Source: DASYQV01 sp036005125 (GTDB lineage: Bacteria > Acidobacteriota > Vicinamibacteria > Vicinamibacterales > UBA2999). From it: 5,714 bases of DNA. Positions 1 to 5,340 of the stretch are shown one piece after another (position 1 is the stretch's first letter; every line of letters starts with the position of its first letter). The notes under the pieces were generated by a model. The model ran no database searches. It saw nothing but the letters and a program-made list of their open reading frames with translations, and was not told the DNA's origin. Made by a program: the position numbers and the translations under genes. The DNA lies in NCBI GenBank assembly GCA_036005125.1, contig DASYQV010000095.1:1-5714 (forward strand), written 5' to 3'.

Positions 1-196
1 CGCGCGCACGATCATCACGCTCACCGGATCCCGGAGCCGGATCGTCTACAAGCCGCTGCCGGTGGACGACCCGAAGCAGCGCCGGCCGGACATCACGCGA
101 GCGCGGACGATCCTCGGCTGGGAACCGCACGTCGGCCTCGAGGAGGGACTGCTCAAGACGGTGGACTACTTCCGAAACAAACTTGTTCTTTCGTAG
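1..196 (+). CDS. UDP-glucuronate decarboxylase-like NDP-sugar epimerase/dehydratase, C-terminal fragment
   Basis: This is the 3' end of a gene that starts outside the window. The reading frame begins at base 2 and ends at TAG 194-196, giving 64 residues. The fragment contains YKPLPVDDPKQRRPDITRAR followed by LGWEPHVGLEEGL and KTVDYFR. This is the characteristic tail of extended short-chain dehydrogenases acting on UDP-sugars. The PLPxDDPxxRxPDI segment is most typical of UDP-glucuronate decarboxylase (UXS), which converts UDP-glucuronate to UDP-xylose in the cytoplasm for surface polysaccharide synthesis. The NAD-binding Rossmann domain and the catalytic YxxxK lie upstream and are not visible. 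dTDP-glucose 4,6-dehydratase or another UDP-sugar epimerase remains possible, but the PVDDPKQRRPD wording favours UXS. It is convergent with pgsA, and no ordinary terminator follows it before the repeat block. Confidence 0.8.
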   Translation, partial: ARTIITLTGSRSRIVYKPLPVDDPKQRRPDITRARTILGWEPHVGLEEGLLKTVDYFRNKLVLS

Positions 197-209
197 GTCA
201 GAGGGCGGG

Positions 210-311
210 GGTCAGGTCAAAGGTCAAAGGTCAAAGGTCAAAGGTCAAAGGTCAGGTCAAAGGTCAGGTCAAAGGTCAAAGGTCAAAGGTCAGGTCAAAG
301 GTCAGGTCAAA
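210..311 (+). repeat. GGTCAAA/GGTCA tandem array (left arm)
   Basis: The array is uninterrupted and made of eleven GGTCAAA heptamers and five GGTCA pentamers. The pentamers start at 210, 250, 262, 288 and 300; heptamers fill the rest, for example five in a row at 215-249. It begins 13 bases after the stop codon of the upstream sugar-enzyme gene. Bases 222-264 recur in inverted orientation at 529-571 with only two mismatches. I see no coding function. The heptamer period resembles the short tandemly repeated repetitive (STRR) heptamers known from cyanobacteria, but the unit sequence differs. Confidence 0.9.
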
Positions 312-324
312 GGTGTGGGTATGT

Positions 325-376
325 TCCTCGGTGAAGGTCCTCGGTGAAGGTCCTCGGTGAAGGTCCTCGGTGAAGA
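325..376 (+). repeat. 13-bp tandem array TCCTCGGTGAAGG x4
   Basis: There are four direct copies of a 13-bp unit (325-337, 338-350, 351-363, 364-376). The first three are identical and the last ends GA instead of GG. Rotated, the unit reads GGTGAA-GGTCCTC, two GGT-led blocks of 6 and 7 nt. Read on the opposite strand it matches the 13-bp unit of the array at 385-528 at 9 of 13 positions. It is joined to the GGTCAAA array by a 13-nt linker (312-324). Confidence 0.9.
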
Positions 377-384
377 GGACCAAT

Positions 385-528
385 ACCTGGGACCTATACC
401 TGGGACCTATACCTGGGACCTATACCTGGGACCTATACCTGGGACCTATACCTGGGACCTATACCTGGGACCTATACCTGGGACCTATAACCTGGGACCT
501 ATACCTGGGACCTATACCTAGGACCTAC
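385..528 (+). repeat. 13-bp tandem array ACCTGGGACCTAT x10-11
   Basis: Eight identical copies run from 385 to 488. One extra A follows at 489, then two more identical copies (490-502, 503-515) and one degenerate copy (516-528, ACCTAGGACCTAC). On the minus strand the rotated unit reads GGTATA-GGTCCCA. This is the same 6+7 nt GGT-led layout as the four-copy array at 325-376, in inverted orientation. Because 13 bp is not a multiple of three, 39 bp encode a 13-residue repeat with no stop (TWDLYLGPIPGTY). The open frame is therefore a by-product of the repeat. Confidence 0.9.
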
Positions 529-571
529 ACCTTTGACTTGACCTTTGCCCTTTGACCTTTGACCTTTGACC
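529..571 (-). repeat. TTTGACC array (right arm, inverted copy of 222-264)
   Basis: On the minus strand this reads as GGTCAAA units: three perfect copies (571-551), one with a single change (GGGCAAA), then a shortened GGTCAA and GTCAAA. It matches plus-strand bases 222-264 over 43 positions with two mismatches, reproducing the same order of long and short units. It ends 14 bp before the stop codon of pgsA, so the whole repeat block lies between the 3' ends of two convergent genes. Confidence 0.85.
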
Positions 572-585
572 TACGAGTCGCCGCT

Positions 586-1149
586 CTAGGTGCTCTCGTT
601 GATCAGACGTCTCATGCTGACCACGTAGTCTGCGCTCGAGACGAGCGTCGCCGCGAGCGCGGTCCAGATCACCAGGTCGATCACGACAGACATCTGGTGC
701 CGCCAGTTGAAATACAGGAAGACGACGCTCGTCACGATGTAGGTGGCGGTGGCCAGCTTTCCCCAGATCGACGGGCGGAAGGTACGGGGACCGACCGCGA
801 GATTGACGATGGCCACCACGCCGACAATGACCACGTCGCGGCTGATGATGAGGATCGTGAGCCACAACGGGACGTGATGCGTCAGCTCGACGGCGGGAAG
901 CGTGAGGACGATGAACGTCGTGACGAGCAGCAGCTTGTCGGCCATCGGATCGAGCCAGGCGCCGAGGCTGGTGCGCTGGTCGGCCCGGCGGGCGATCAGG
1001 CCATCGAGCGCATCGGTGACGCCGGCGGTCAGAAAGACCAGCAGCGCCCATCCGAGATAGCCGTACGTGACCAGCAGCACGAACGCGGGAATCAGGAGGA
1101 TGCGCAGGAACGTGAGCTGGTTTGCGACGGTCAGGACGCCCACGATCAA
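586..1149 (-). CDS. pgsA: CDP-diacylglycerol-glycerol-3-phosphate 3-phosphatidyltransferase
   Basis: This integral membrane enzyme transfers the phosphatidyl group from CDP-diacylglycerol to glycerol-3-phosphate, the committed step towards phosphatidylglycerol and cardiolipin. The CDP-alcohol phosphatidyltransferase signature D-x2-D-G-x2-A-R-x8-G-x3-D-x3-D is complete: D46, D49, G50, A53, R54, G63, D67, D71. The N-terminus (NQLTFLRILLIPAFVLL) is typical of PgsA, several further hydrophobic segments follow, and 187 residues is a normal length. The TTG start at 1149-1147 overlaps the TGA of the lipoprotein gene (TTGA); a GTG two codons later is the alternative. No clear Shine-Dalgarno sequence is visible, so translational coupling to the upstream gene is likely. 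Another class of the family, such as cardiolipin or phosphatidylcholine synthase, is possible but less likely given the N-terminus and length. Confidence 0.9.
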   Translation of the reverse strand: MIVGVLTVANQLTFLRILLIPAFVLLVTYGYLGWALLVFLTAGVTDALDGLIARRADQRTSLGAWLDPMADKLLLVTTFIVLTLPAVELTHHVPLWLTILIISRDVVIVGVVAIVNLAVGPRTFRPSIWGKLATATYIVTSVVFLYFNWRHQMSVVIDLVIWTALAATLVSSADYVVSMRRLINEST

Positions 1150-2507
1150 CTGGGACGGCGTGCCAGCATGAGCACGCGCCCGATGACGTCGACCGCTTCG
1201 GCGCCCGTGACGGCCTGCCCGACCGCGAACCGGTCGTTGTCGAGCAGCGGCATGACACCAGAGGCGACCGCCAGCGACACGGCTGGATAGCTCAGGTGCC
1301 CGACGCCGACGTCCGCGATCTTCGGCTTCACTTCAGCCCATCTCGCGCGCAACTCGGGGTTCCTGGCGGCGACAAGCGTCAGGAGTCGGCTCACCGCCGC
1401 GGCAAGATCAACGCGCCTCATCCCGGTACGCGGCTGGAACGTGTGGTTCGCGAAGGGCTCGAGCACACCCGCGGCCGCCACACGCGTGATCCAGGCGGCC
1501 GCCCAGTGGTTGCGGACGTCGGTCATGACGACCTGTCGCGGCTTCACGTCGTCCAGCAGGTCTTCGAGGCGCACACCGATGAGGGCGGCCAGCTCACCGC
1601 GGGTGATCTGAGACGCTGCGGGAATCGCGCGGAACTCGGACGGGAGCTTCGCTTCCCGTGCCTTGGCGACGATGCCGGCGATGCGGCGTGTGAGCTCGGC
1701 GGTCGGCTCGATGGCGGCCGCCTTGCGATATGCCGCTTCGGCTCCGGCGAGGTCCAGACGCTGTTCCTGAATGTCTCCTATCTGCACGAGTGACGCCGCG
1801 TCGCTCGCGTCGAGCTCGGACGCACGGCGGAACTCCGCCATCGCGGCCTCGGTGTCGCCCCGACGCCGCTCCACGAGGCCCAGCTCGCGATGGAGAAACG
1901 CGCTGTCGGGCGACGAGGCGAGCGCGGCCTGGTAGCCGACCCGGGCCTCGTCCAGCCGGTTCGACGCCGCAGACGCTCGTGCGTGTTCGATGACTTCCTG
2001 CAGACCACGGAACCGCAGGACCTCGACGCGCCGCCGCACGTCAACGAGCGAGGGGTCGGCCACGAGCGCCGCTTGAAAGGCGAGCAGGGCTTCGCCCTCG
2101 CGCTGCATGGCCAGCAGCGCCTGGCCCTTGCCCACGAGCGCCGGAACGTAGGAAGGCGCCTGCGACAGGACGGCGTCGAACCTTCTCAGCGCCTCGTTGT
2201 GGTCATGATCGGCAAGGGCGACGTATGCGGCGCCTGCTTCAGCCGGGTACAGTCGCGGCGTTCGCTTGAGCGCAGCGCTGAACTCGCGGCTCGCGCCGCG
2301 GAGGTCGCCGTTCTGGAGAAAACGCCAGCCGCTGTCGACGCCCTGGACCGTCGGCGCCGAACGAAGGCCCTCCGGCACGACGGGGTACATGAAGTCGGGG
2401 TACCGCACGGATGCCGGCAACGGCGGCGGCGCCGGCGTCCGTGCCGCACAGGCCCCGAGCGAGATGAGCAGCAGCACCGCTCCGAGGCGTCCGAGATGGC
2501 GCATCAT
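1146..2507 (-). CDS. TPR-repeat lipoprotein with C-terminal SLH domains
   Basis: This is an exported lipoprotein of 453 residues. A short basic n-region (R3, R7), the hydrophobic LGAVLLLIS and the lipobox L17-G18-A19-C20 indicate cleavage by signal peptidase II and lipidation of C20. A21 at +2 is not the inner-membrane retention Asp known from enterobacteria. A proline-rich linker follows (TPAPPPLP). Residues about 58-290 are tetratricopeptide-like helix pairs (for example GDTEAAMAEFRRASELD and LAGAEAAYRKAAAIEP), a protein-binding scaffold. The C-terminus holds S-layer-homology modules: one about 329-378 (TDVRNHWAAAWITRVAAAG ... F.P) and one about 397-446 (IADVGVGHLSYPAVSLAVAS), preceded by a partial module (QITRGELAALIGVRL). 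SLH domains generally bind cell-wall polymers, so an outer membrane-to-wall tether is a reasonable inference; the partner is unknown. ATG 2507-2505 overlaps the hflX stop (ATGA). A GAGGAAGAG stretch lies about 12 nt upstream. Confidence 0.85.
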   Translation of the reverse strand: MMRHLGRLGAVLLLISLGACAARTPAPPPLPASVRYPDFMYPVVPEGLRSAPTVQGVDSGWRFLQNGDLRGASREFSAALKRTPRLYPAEAGAAYVALADHDHNEALRRFDAVLSQAPSYVPALVGKGQALLAMQREGEALLAFQAALVADPSLVDVRRRVEVLRFRGLQEVIEHARASAASNRLDEARVGYQAALASSPDSAFLHRELGLVERRRGDTEAAMAEFRRASELDASDAASLVQIGDIQEQRLDLAGAEAAYRKAAAIEPTAELTRRIAGIVAKAREAKLPSEFRAIPAASQITRGELAALIGVRLEDLLDDVKPRQVVMTDVRNHWAAAWITRVAAAGVLEPFANHTFQPRTGMRRVDLAAAVSRLLTLVAARNPELRARWAEVKPKIADVGVGHLSYPAVSLAVASGVMPLLDNDRFAVGQAVTGAEAVDVIGRVLMLARRPS

Positions 2508-3799
2508 GCTCGTGTCTCTTCCTCGCTGATGGGAGTAGTCAGCCGTTCGATGAACCGGCGTGGGACGTCGGCTTCGATCACCACGCGGCCGTTGGTGGCG
2601 ACATGGCTGATCACGCGCGCCACCCGGTACAGACGCGAGATCTGCTGGCGGTCGAATTCCTTGCTGTTGTCGAACGTAATCGTGATCCGCCGTGTGTCGA
2701 GCGCCAGCCGTGAGGCAACCACCTGCAGCAGCTCGCCGACACCGCTGCCGGTCTGTGCCGAGATGAGGACCGCCGCCGGATCGCTGTTCTGCAGCCGACG
2801 CTGCTCGTCGGGCCCGATCAGATCGACTTTGTTGTACACCTCGATGACCGGCACGTCCGCCGCACCGACTTCCTCGAGCACGCGCCTGACGGCGGCCAGA
2901 TGCCGCTGGCGATCCGGGCTCGCCGAGTCAATCACGTGCAGCGCGAGGTCGGCTTCCGCCACCTCTTCGAGCGTGGCGCGGAACGCGGCGATGAGCGCGT
3001 GCGGCAGCCGGTCGATGAAGCCGACCGTATCGGACACGAGCAGTTCGCCGCTGTCGGGCAGCCTCACCTGCCGCACGAGCGGGTCGAGCGTGACGAAGAG
3101 CGCATCCGACGCGACCGCCGTCTCGTTCGTCAGGCGGTTGAAGAGCGTCGTCTTTCCCGCATTCGTGTATCCGACGAGCGCAACGGTCGGCACGGAGTGT
3201 TTCTGCCGGCGCTCGCGCAACTGCGAACGCCGCTGACGGACGTGATCGATCTCACGCTGAACGGCCTGGATGCGCACGCGGATCCGCCGGCGATCGGTCT
3301 CAAGCTTCGTCTCGCCGGGCCCGCGCGTACCGATGCCGCCGCCCAGGCGCGAGAGCGCGGTGCCCGCGCCAACCAGCCGCGGCAGTAAATACTTGAGCTG
3401 TGCCAGCTCGACCTGCCACTTCCCTTCGCGCGTCCGCGCCCGGCGGGCGAAGATGTCAAGAATCAATTGCGTGCGATCGACGACCTTCCGCTCGAGCTTT
3501 TCCTCGAGCTGCCGGAGCTGAGCCGGCGTCAGCTCGTTGTCGAAGATCACCACATCGACATCCGCCTCCGCGCACGCGGCCGCGAGGCTCGCGACCTTGC
3601 CGCTCCCGATGAACGTGGCGGGATCGGGCTTCGGGCGCTCCTGCAGCATCCGCAGCACGACCTCCGCGCCCGCAGCATCCGCAAGGCCCGCGAGCTCGTC
3701 GAGCGACTGCTCAGCCTCGATGCGGCGGGCACCGGCGGCGACGAGGCCAACGAGGGCGGCGCGTTCGATTCTGCTCTGGGGTGGGCGACGCTCGACCAT
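2504..3799 (-). CDS. hflX: GTPase HflX, ribosome-associated
   Basis: HflX is a cytoplasmic OBG-like GTPase that binds the 50S subunit and, in species where it was tested, splits stalled or hibernating 70S ribosomes, for example after heat stress. Numbering from the ATG at 3799-3797 (431 residues; E. coli HflX has 426), the N-terminal domain includes VIFDNELTPAQLRQLEEKLE and the linker GIGTRGPGETKLETDRRRI, which is diagnostic for HflX. G1 is GYTNAGKT (210-217), G2 FVTLDPLVR (about 235-243), G3 DTVG (257-260), G4 NKVD (323-326) and G5 SA (347-348). All key residues are present. A TTG at 3811-3809 would add four residues. I prefer the ATG because neither has a visible Shine-Dalgarno sequence and the extra residues carry no family motif. 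It is the first gene of a three-gene operon, 4 nt overlapped with the lipoprotein gene. Confidence 0.95.
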   Translation of the reverse strand: MVERRPPQSRIERAALVGLVAAGARRIEAEQSLDELAGLADAAGAEVVLRMLQERPKPDPATFIGSGKVASLAAACAEADVDVVIFDNELTPAQLRQLEEKLERKVVDRTQLILDIFARRARTREGKWQVELAQLKYLLPRLVGAGTALSRLGGGIGTRGPGETKLETDRRRIRVRIQAVQREIDHVRQRRSQLRERRQKHSVPTVALVGYTNAGKTTLFNRLTNETAVASDALFVTLDPLVRQVRLPDSGELLVSDTVGFIDRLPHALIAAFRATLEEVAEADLALHVIDSASPDRQRHLAAVRRVLEEVGAADVPVIEVYNKVDLIGPDEQRRLQNSDPAAVLISAQTGSGVGELLQVVASRLALDTRRITITFDNSKEFDRQQISRLYRVARVISHVATNGRVVIEADVPRRFIERLTTPISEEETRA

Positions 3800-3851
3800 C
3801 GCGTCAGACAAAAGGCTTAAAGCTCAAAGCGGCCGGCCCGAATCGTCTGCG

Positions 3852-3864
3852 ATTCTAATACAAT
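3852..3864. promoter_or_regulatory. Possible divergent promoter core (back-to-back -10 boxes)
   Basis: This is an isolated AT-rich patch in a GC-rich divergent intergenic region. Minus-strand TAGAAT (3857-3852) and plus-strand TACAAT (3859-3864) each match the -10 consensus TATAAT at five of six bases and lie immediately back to back. The minus-strand box would start hflX transcription near 3845, giving a leader of about 45 nt. The plus-strand box would start near 3871 and give the antiporter gene a leader of about 185 nt holding the hairpin array. No good TTGACA-like -35 is visible for either, so this is a motif-level call only. Confidence 0.35.
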
Positions 3865-3897
3865 TTCCTCGCGCCTCGCGGAGTGGCCGCGATGTTC

Positions 3898-4028
3898 GGG
3901 CCGTTCCAGCGGGGCCCCCACCGCGCCTGCGCGGTGGGGTGGGAGCGGGGCCCCCACCGCGCCTGTGCGGTGGGGTGGGAGCGCGGCCCCCACCGCGCCT
4001 GCGCGGTGGGGTGGGAGCGGAACGGCCC
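3898..4028. repeat. 10-bp perfect inverted repeat flanking the hairpin array
   Basis: GGGCCGTTCC at 3898-3907 and GGAACGGCCC at 4019-4028 are perfect reverse complements. They enclose the three 36-bp units almost exactly: 3 nt (AGC) remain before the first unit and none after the last. In RNA or extruded DNA the arms would form a closing stem with three hairpins inside. They could equally be the terminal inverted repeats of a small non-autonomous element; no target-site duplication is evident to me. Confidence 0.75.
3911..4018 (+). repeat. Three tandem 36-bp hairpin units
   Basis: Three head-to-tail copies occupy 3911-3946, 3947-3982 and 3983-4018, with no spacers. Copies 2 and 3 each differ from copy 1 by a single base. 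Each unit contains CCCCACCGCGC-CT-GCGCGGTGGGG, an 11-bp stem with a nominal 2-nt loop (3916-3939 in the first copy). The change in copy 2 (C to T at 3966) turns a G-C pair into a G-U pair if the plus strand is transcribed. The unit length is 12 codons, so several frames stay open through the array; the resulting PPHRAGAVG-type peptides are by-products. There is no U-tract after the stems, so an intrinsic terminator is unlikely. This is REP-like or leader RNA structure of unknown function. Confidence 0.85.
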
Positions 4029-4044
4029 CTTGTATTCCGAAGGT

Positions 4045-4050
4045 ACACTC
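4045..4050 (+). promoter_or_regulatory. Possible leaderless-type -10 box (TACACT)
   Basis: TACACT fits TANNNT and sits at -12 to -7 relative to the A of the antiporter ATG (4057). That is the position expected if transcription starts at the start codon itself and gives a leaderless mRNA. The only Shine-Dalgarno-like bases (AAGG, 4040-4043) are 13 nt from the ATG, too far to be convincing. No -35 match lies about 17 nt upstream. This is an alternative to the AT-rich patch near 3859. Confidence 0.3.
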
Positions 4051-4056
4051 CAGTAG

Positions 4057-5340
4057 ATGTCCCATTTCCTGCAGCTGCTCCTGCTCCTCATCCTGATCGT
4101 CATTGCCTCCAAGATGGCCGGCGTATTGGCCGCCCGGATCGGTCAGCCTGCCGTTTTCGGTGAAATTCTCGCTGGCCTGGTGCTCGGCCCGACGGTGGCG
4201 AACGTCCTCGGCTGGCCGATGTTCGCCCACGAAGTTGAAGGCGGAGAGGGAACGCCAGGCCTGCTCCCACTCATCCGCGATCTGGCGGACATCGGTGTCC
4301 TCCTGCTGATGTTCGTGGCAGGCCTCGAAACGGACCTCGAGGAAATGCGCCGGGTTGGAAAGGTGGCATTCTGGGCCGCGTTCGGAGGCGTGGTGCTGCC
4401 GATGGCCGGCGGCGCCGCGACAGCCGTCGCCTTCGGTCTGCCGCTGTTCTGGCAAGGCATCTTCGTCGGCGCGATTCTCACCGCGACGAGCGTGAGCATT
4501 TCCGCGCAGACGCTCCTCGAGCTCGGCGCGCTGCGAACGCGTGAGGGCTCGACGATCCTCGGCGCCGCCGTCATCGACGACGTCATGGGGATCATCGTCT
4601 TGTCGCTCGTGGTGGCGTTCGCCAAGGCTTCGGAGGCGGGCGTCGATCTCTCGCAGATCATGCTCGTCGGCCTGCGCATCGCGCTGTTCTTCGCGGCGGG
4701 CATCTTCGCGGGCCGCTGGTTCACGCCGGTGCTCGAGTGGGCATCCCGGCTCGGCGTCAGCCAGGGACTGCTGGCCATGGTGCTGGTCGTCGCCTTCCTT
4801 TACGCCTGGGCCGCCGAGTACATCGGTTCAGTAGCGGCCATCACCGGTTCGTACCTCGCAGGCGTGCTCTTCGCGCAGACGCCGTTCAAGGAGCGCATCG
4901 ACCAGGGCGTACACCCGCTCACGTACTCGATGTTCGTACCGATTTTCTTCATCAGCATCGGTCTGCAGGCGAACGGCCGGGAACTTGGCGAGCGGGCGGC
5001 GTTTACGATCGTGCTCCTCGTCGTGGCGATCGTCGGCAAGGCGATCGGGTGCGGAGTGTTCGCACGCGCCTTCGGGTTCAACACACAGGAGTCGATCCGC
5101 GTCGGCGTGGGCATGATTTCCCGAGGGGAGGTAGGGCTCATCGTCGCCGGGTACGGACTGGCCAATAACCTGATCGGCCGCGACGTGTTCTCGGCGTCGG
5201 TGATCATGGTGCTCGTCACGACGATGGTGACGCCGCCGCTGTTGCGGATGACGTTCCCGCGCGCCGCGCCGACGGCGCAAGTCGTGACCGTGGAGGAAAC
5301 CATTGCCGGCCCGCCCGAAGAAGCCGAGCAAGCCCGCTAG
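4057..5340 (+). CDS. CPA2-family cation/proton antiporter (KefB/NapA type, no RCK domain)
   Basis: This is an inner-membrane secondary transporter of 427 residues exchanging Na+ or K+ for protons in pH and cation homeostasis. About 12-13 hydrophobic segments run from residue 5 to about 400. Family motifs seen are GQPAVFGEILAGLVLGP (29-45), LLMFVAGLETDLEEMRR (83-99), the unwound-helix TATSVSISAQTLLELG (142-157), the ion-binding D174-D175 in AAVIDDVMGI, K328 in VGKAIG and SRGEVGLIVAGYG (355-367). The double Asp plus membrane Lys resembles the electrogenic Na+/H+ antiporter NapA; KefB/KefC have QD at that site. KefB/KefC also carry a C-terminal nucleotide-binding domain that is absent here: after the last membrane segment only about 25 polar residues remain (TVEETIAGPPEEAEQAR). 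Na+/H+ exchange is therefore a better guess than glutathione-gated K+ efflux, but ion selectivity cannot be read from sequence alone. Confidence 0.9.
   Translation: MSHFLQLLLLLILIVIASKMAGVLAARIGQPAVFGEILAGLVLGPTVANVLGWPMFAHEVEGGEGTPGLLPLIRDLADIGVLLLMFVAGLETDLEEMRRVGKVAFWAAFGGVVLPMAGGAATAVAFGLPLFWQGIFVGAILTATSVSISAQTLLELGALRTREGSTILGAAVIDDVMGIIVLSLVVAFAKASEAGVDLSQIMLVGLRIALFFAAGIFAGRWFTPVLEWASRLGVSQGLLAMVLVVAFLYAWAAEYIGSVAAITGSYLAGVLFAQTPFKERIDQGVHPLTYSMFVPIFFISIGLQANGRELGERAAFTIVLLVVAIVGKAIGCGVFARAFGFNTQESIRVGVGMISRGEVGLIVAGYGLANNLIGRDVFSASVIMVLVTTMVTPPLLRMTFPRAAPTAQVVTVEETIAGPPEEAEQAR
5292..5297 (+). promoter_or_regulatory. Strong Shine-Dalgarno sequence inside the antiporter gene
   Basis: GGAGGA is followed by 5 nt and then TTG at 5303. 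It lies within the last codons of the antiporter frame and is the best ribosome binding site in the window. It supports initiation of the short frame at 5303, although the Shine-Dalgarno bases also serve as antiporter codons and could be there by chance. Confidence 0.5.

Noticed and set aside
210..311. Nuclear hormone receptor half-sites (AGGTCA)
   Set aside because: The motif matches by chance; all genes here are bacterial and such receptors are absent from bacteria.
370..555. Open frame encoding a TWDLYLGPIPGTY-type repeat protein
   Set aside because: The 13-residue repeat follows mechanically from a 13-bp tandem array lacking stops. The frame breaks register at the extra A at 489 and ends in the TTTGACC array; it has no ribosome binding site and no family resemblance.
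518..1258. Minus-strand 246-codon frame and plus-strand 243-codon frame over pgsA
   Set aside because: They are out-of-frame readings of pgsA, which has the complete catalytic motif; composition is Arg/Pro/His-rich as expected for shadows in GC-rich DNA.
1890..3236. Long plus-strand open frame of 448 codons antisense to hflX and the lipoprotein gene
   Set aside because: It is opposite two recognised genes, has low-complexity Arg/Ser-rich composition and shows no domain; it is a product of high GC content.
3911..4018. CRISPR array
   Set aside because: The 36-bp length and dyad symmetry resemble CRISPR repeats, but the three copies are directly adjacent with no spacers and no cas gene is nearby.
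3911..4018. Intrinsic transcription terminators
   Set aside because: The stems are strong but no U-tract follows on either strand, and they lie upstream of a gene in its own direction.
3817..4455. Long minus-strand frame with PPHRAGAVG-like repeats upstream of and across the antiporter start
   Set aside because: The 36-bp unit is 12 codons, so several frames remain open through it on both strands. The rest is antisense to the antiporter, whose membrane protein motifs are unmistakable.
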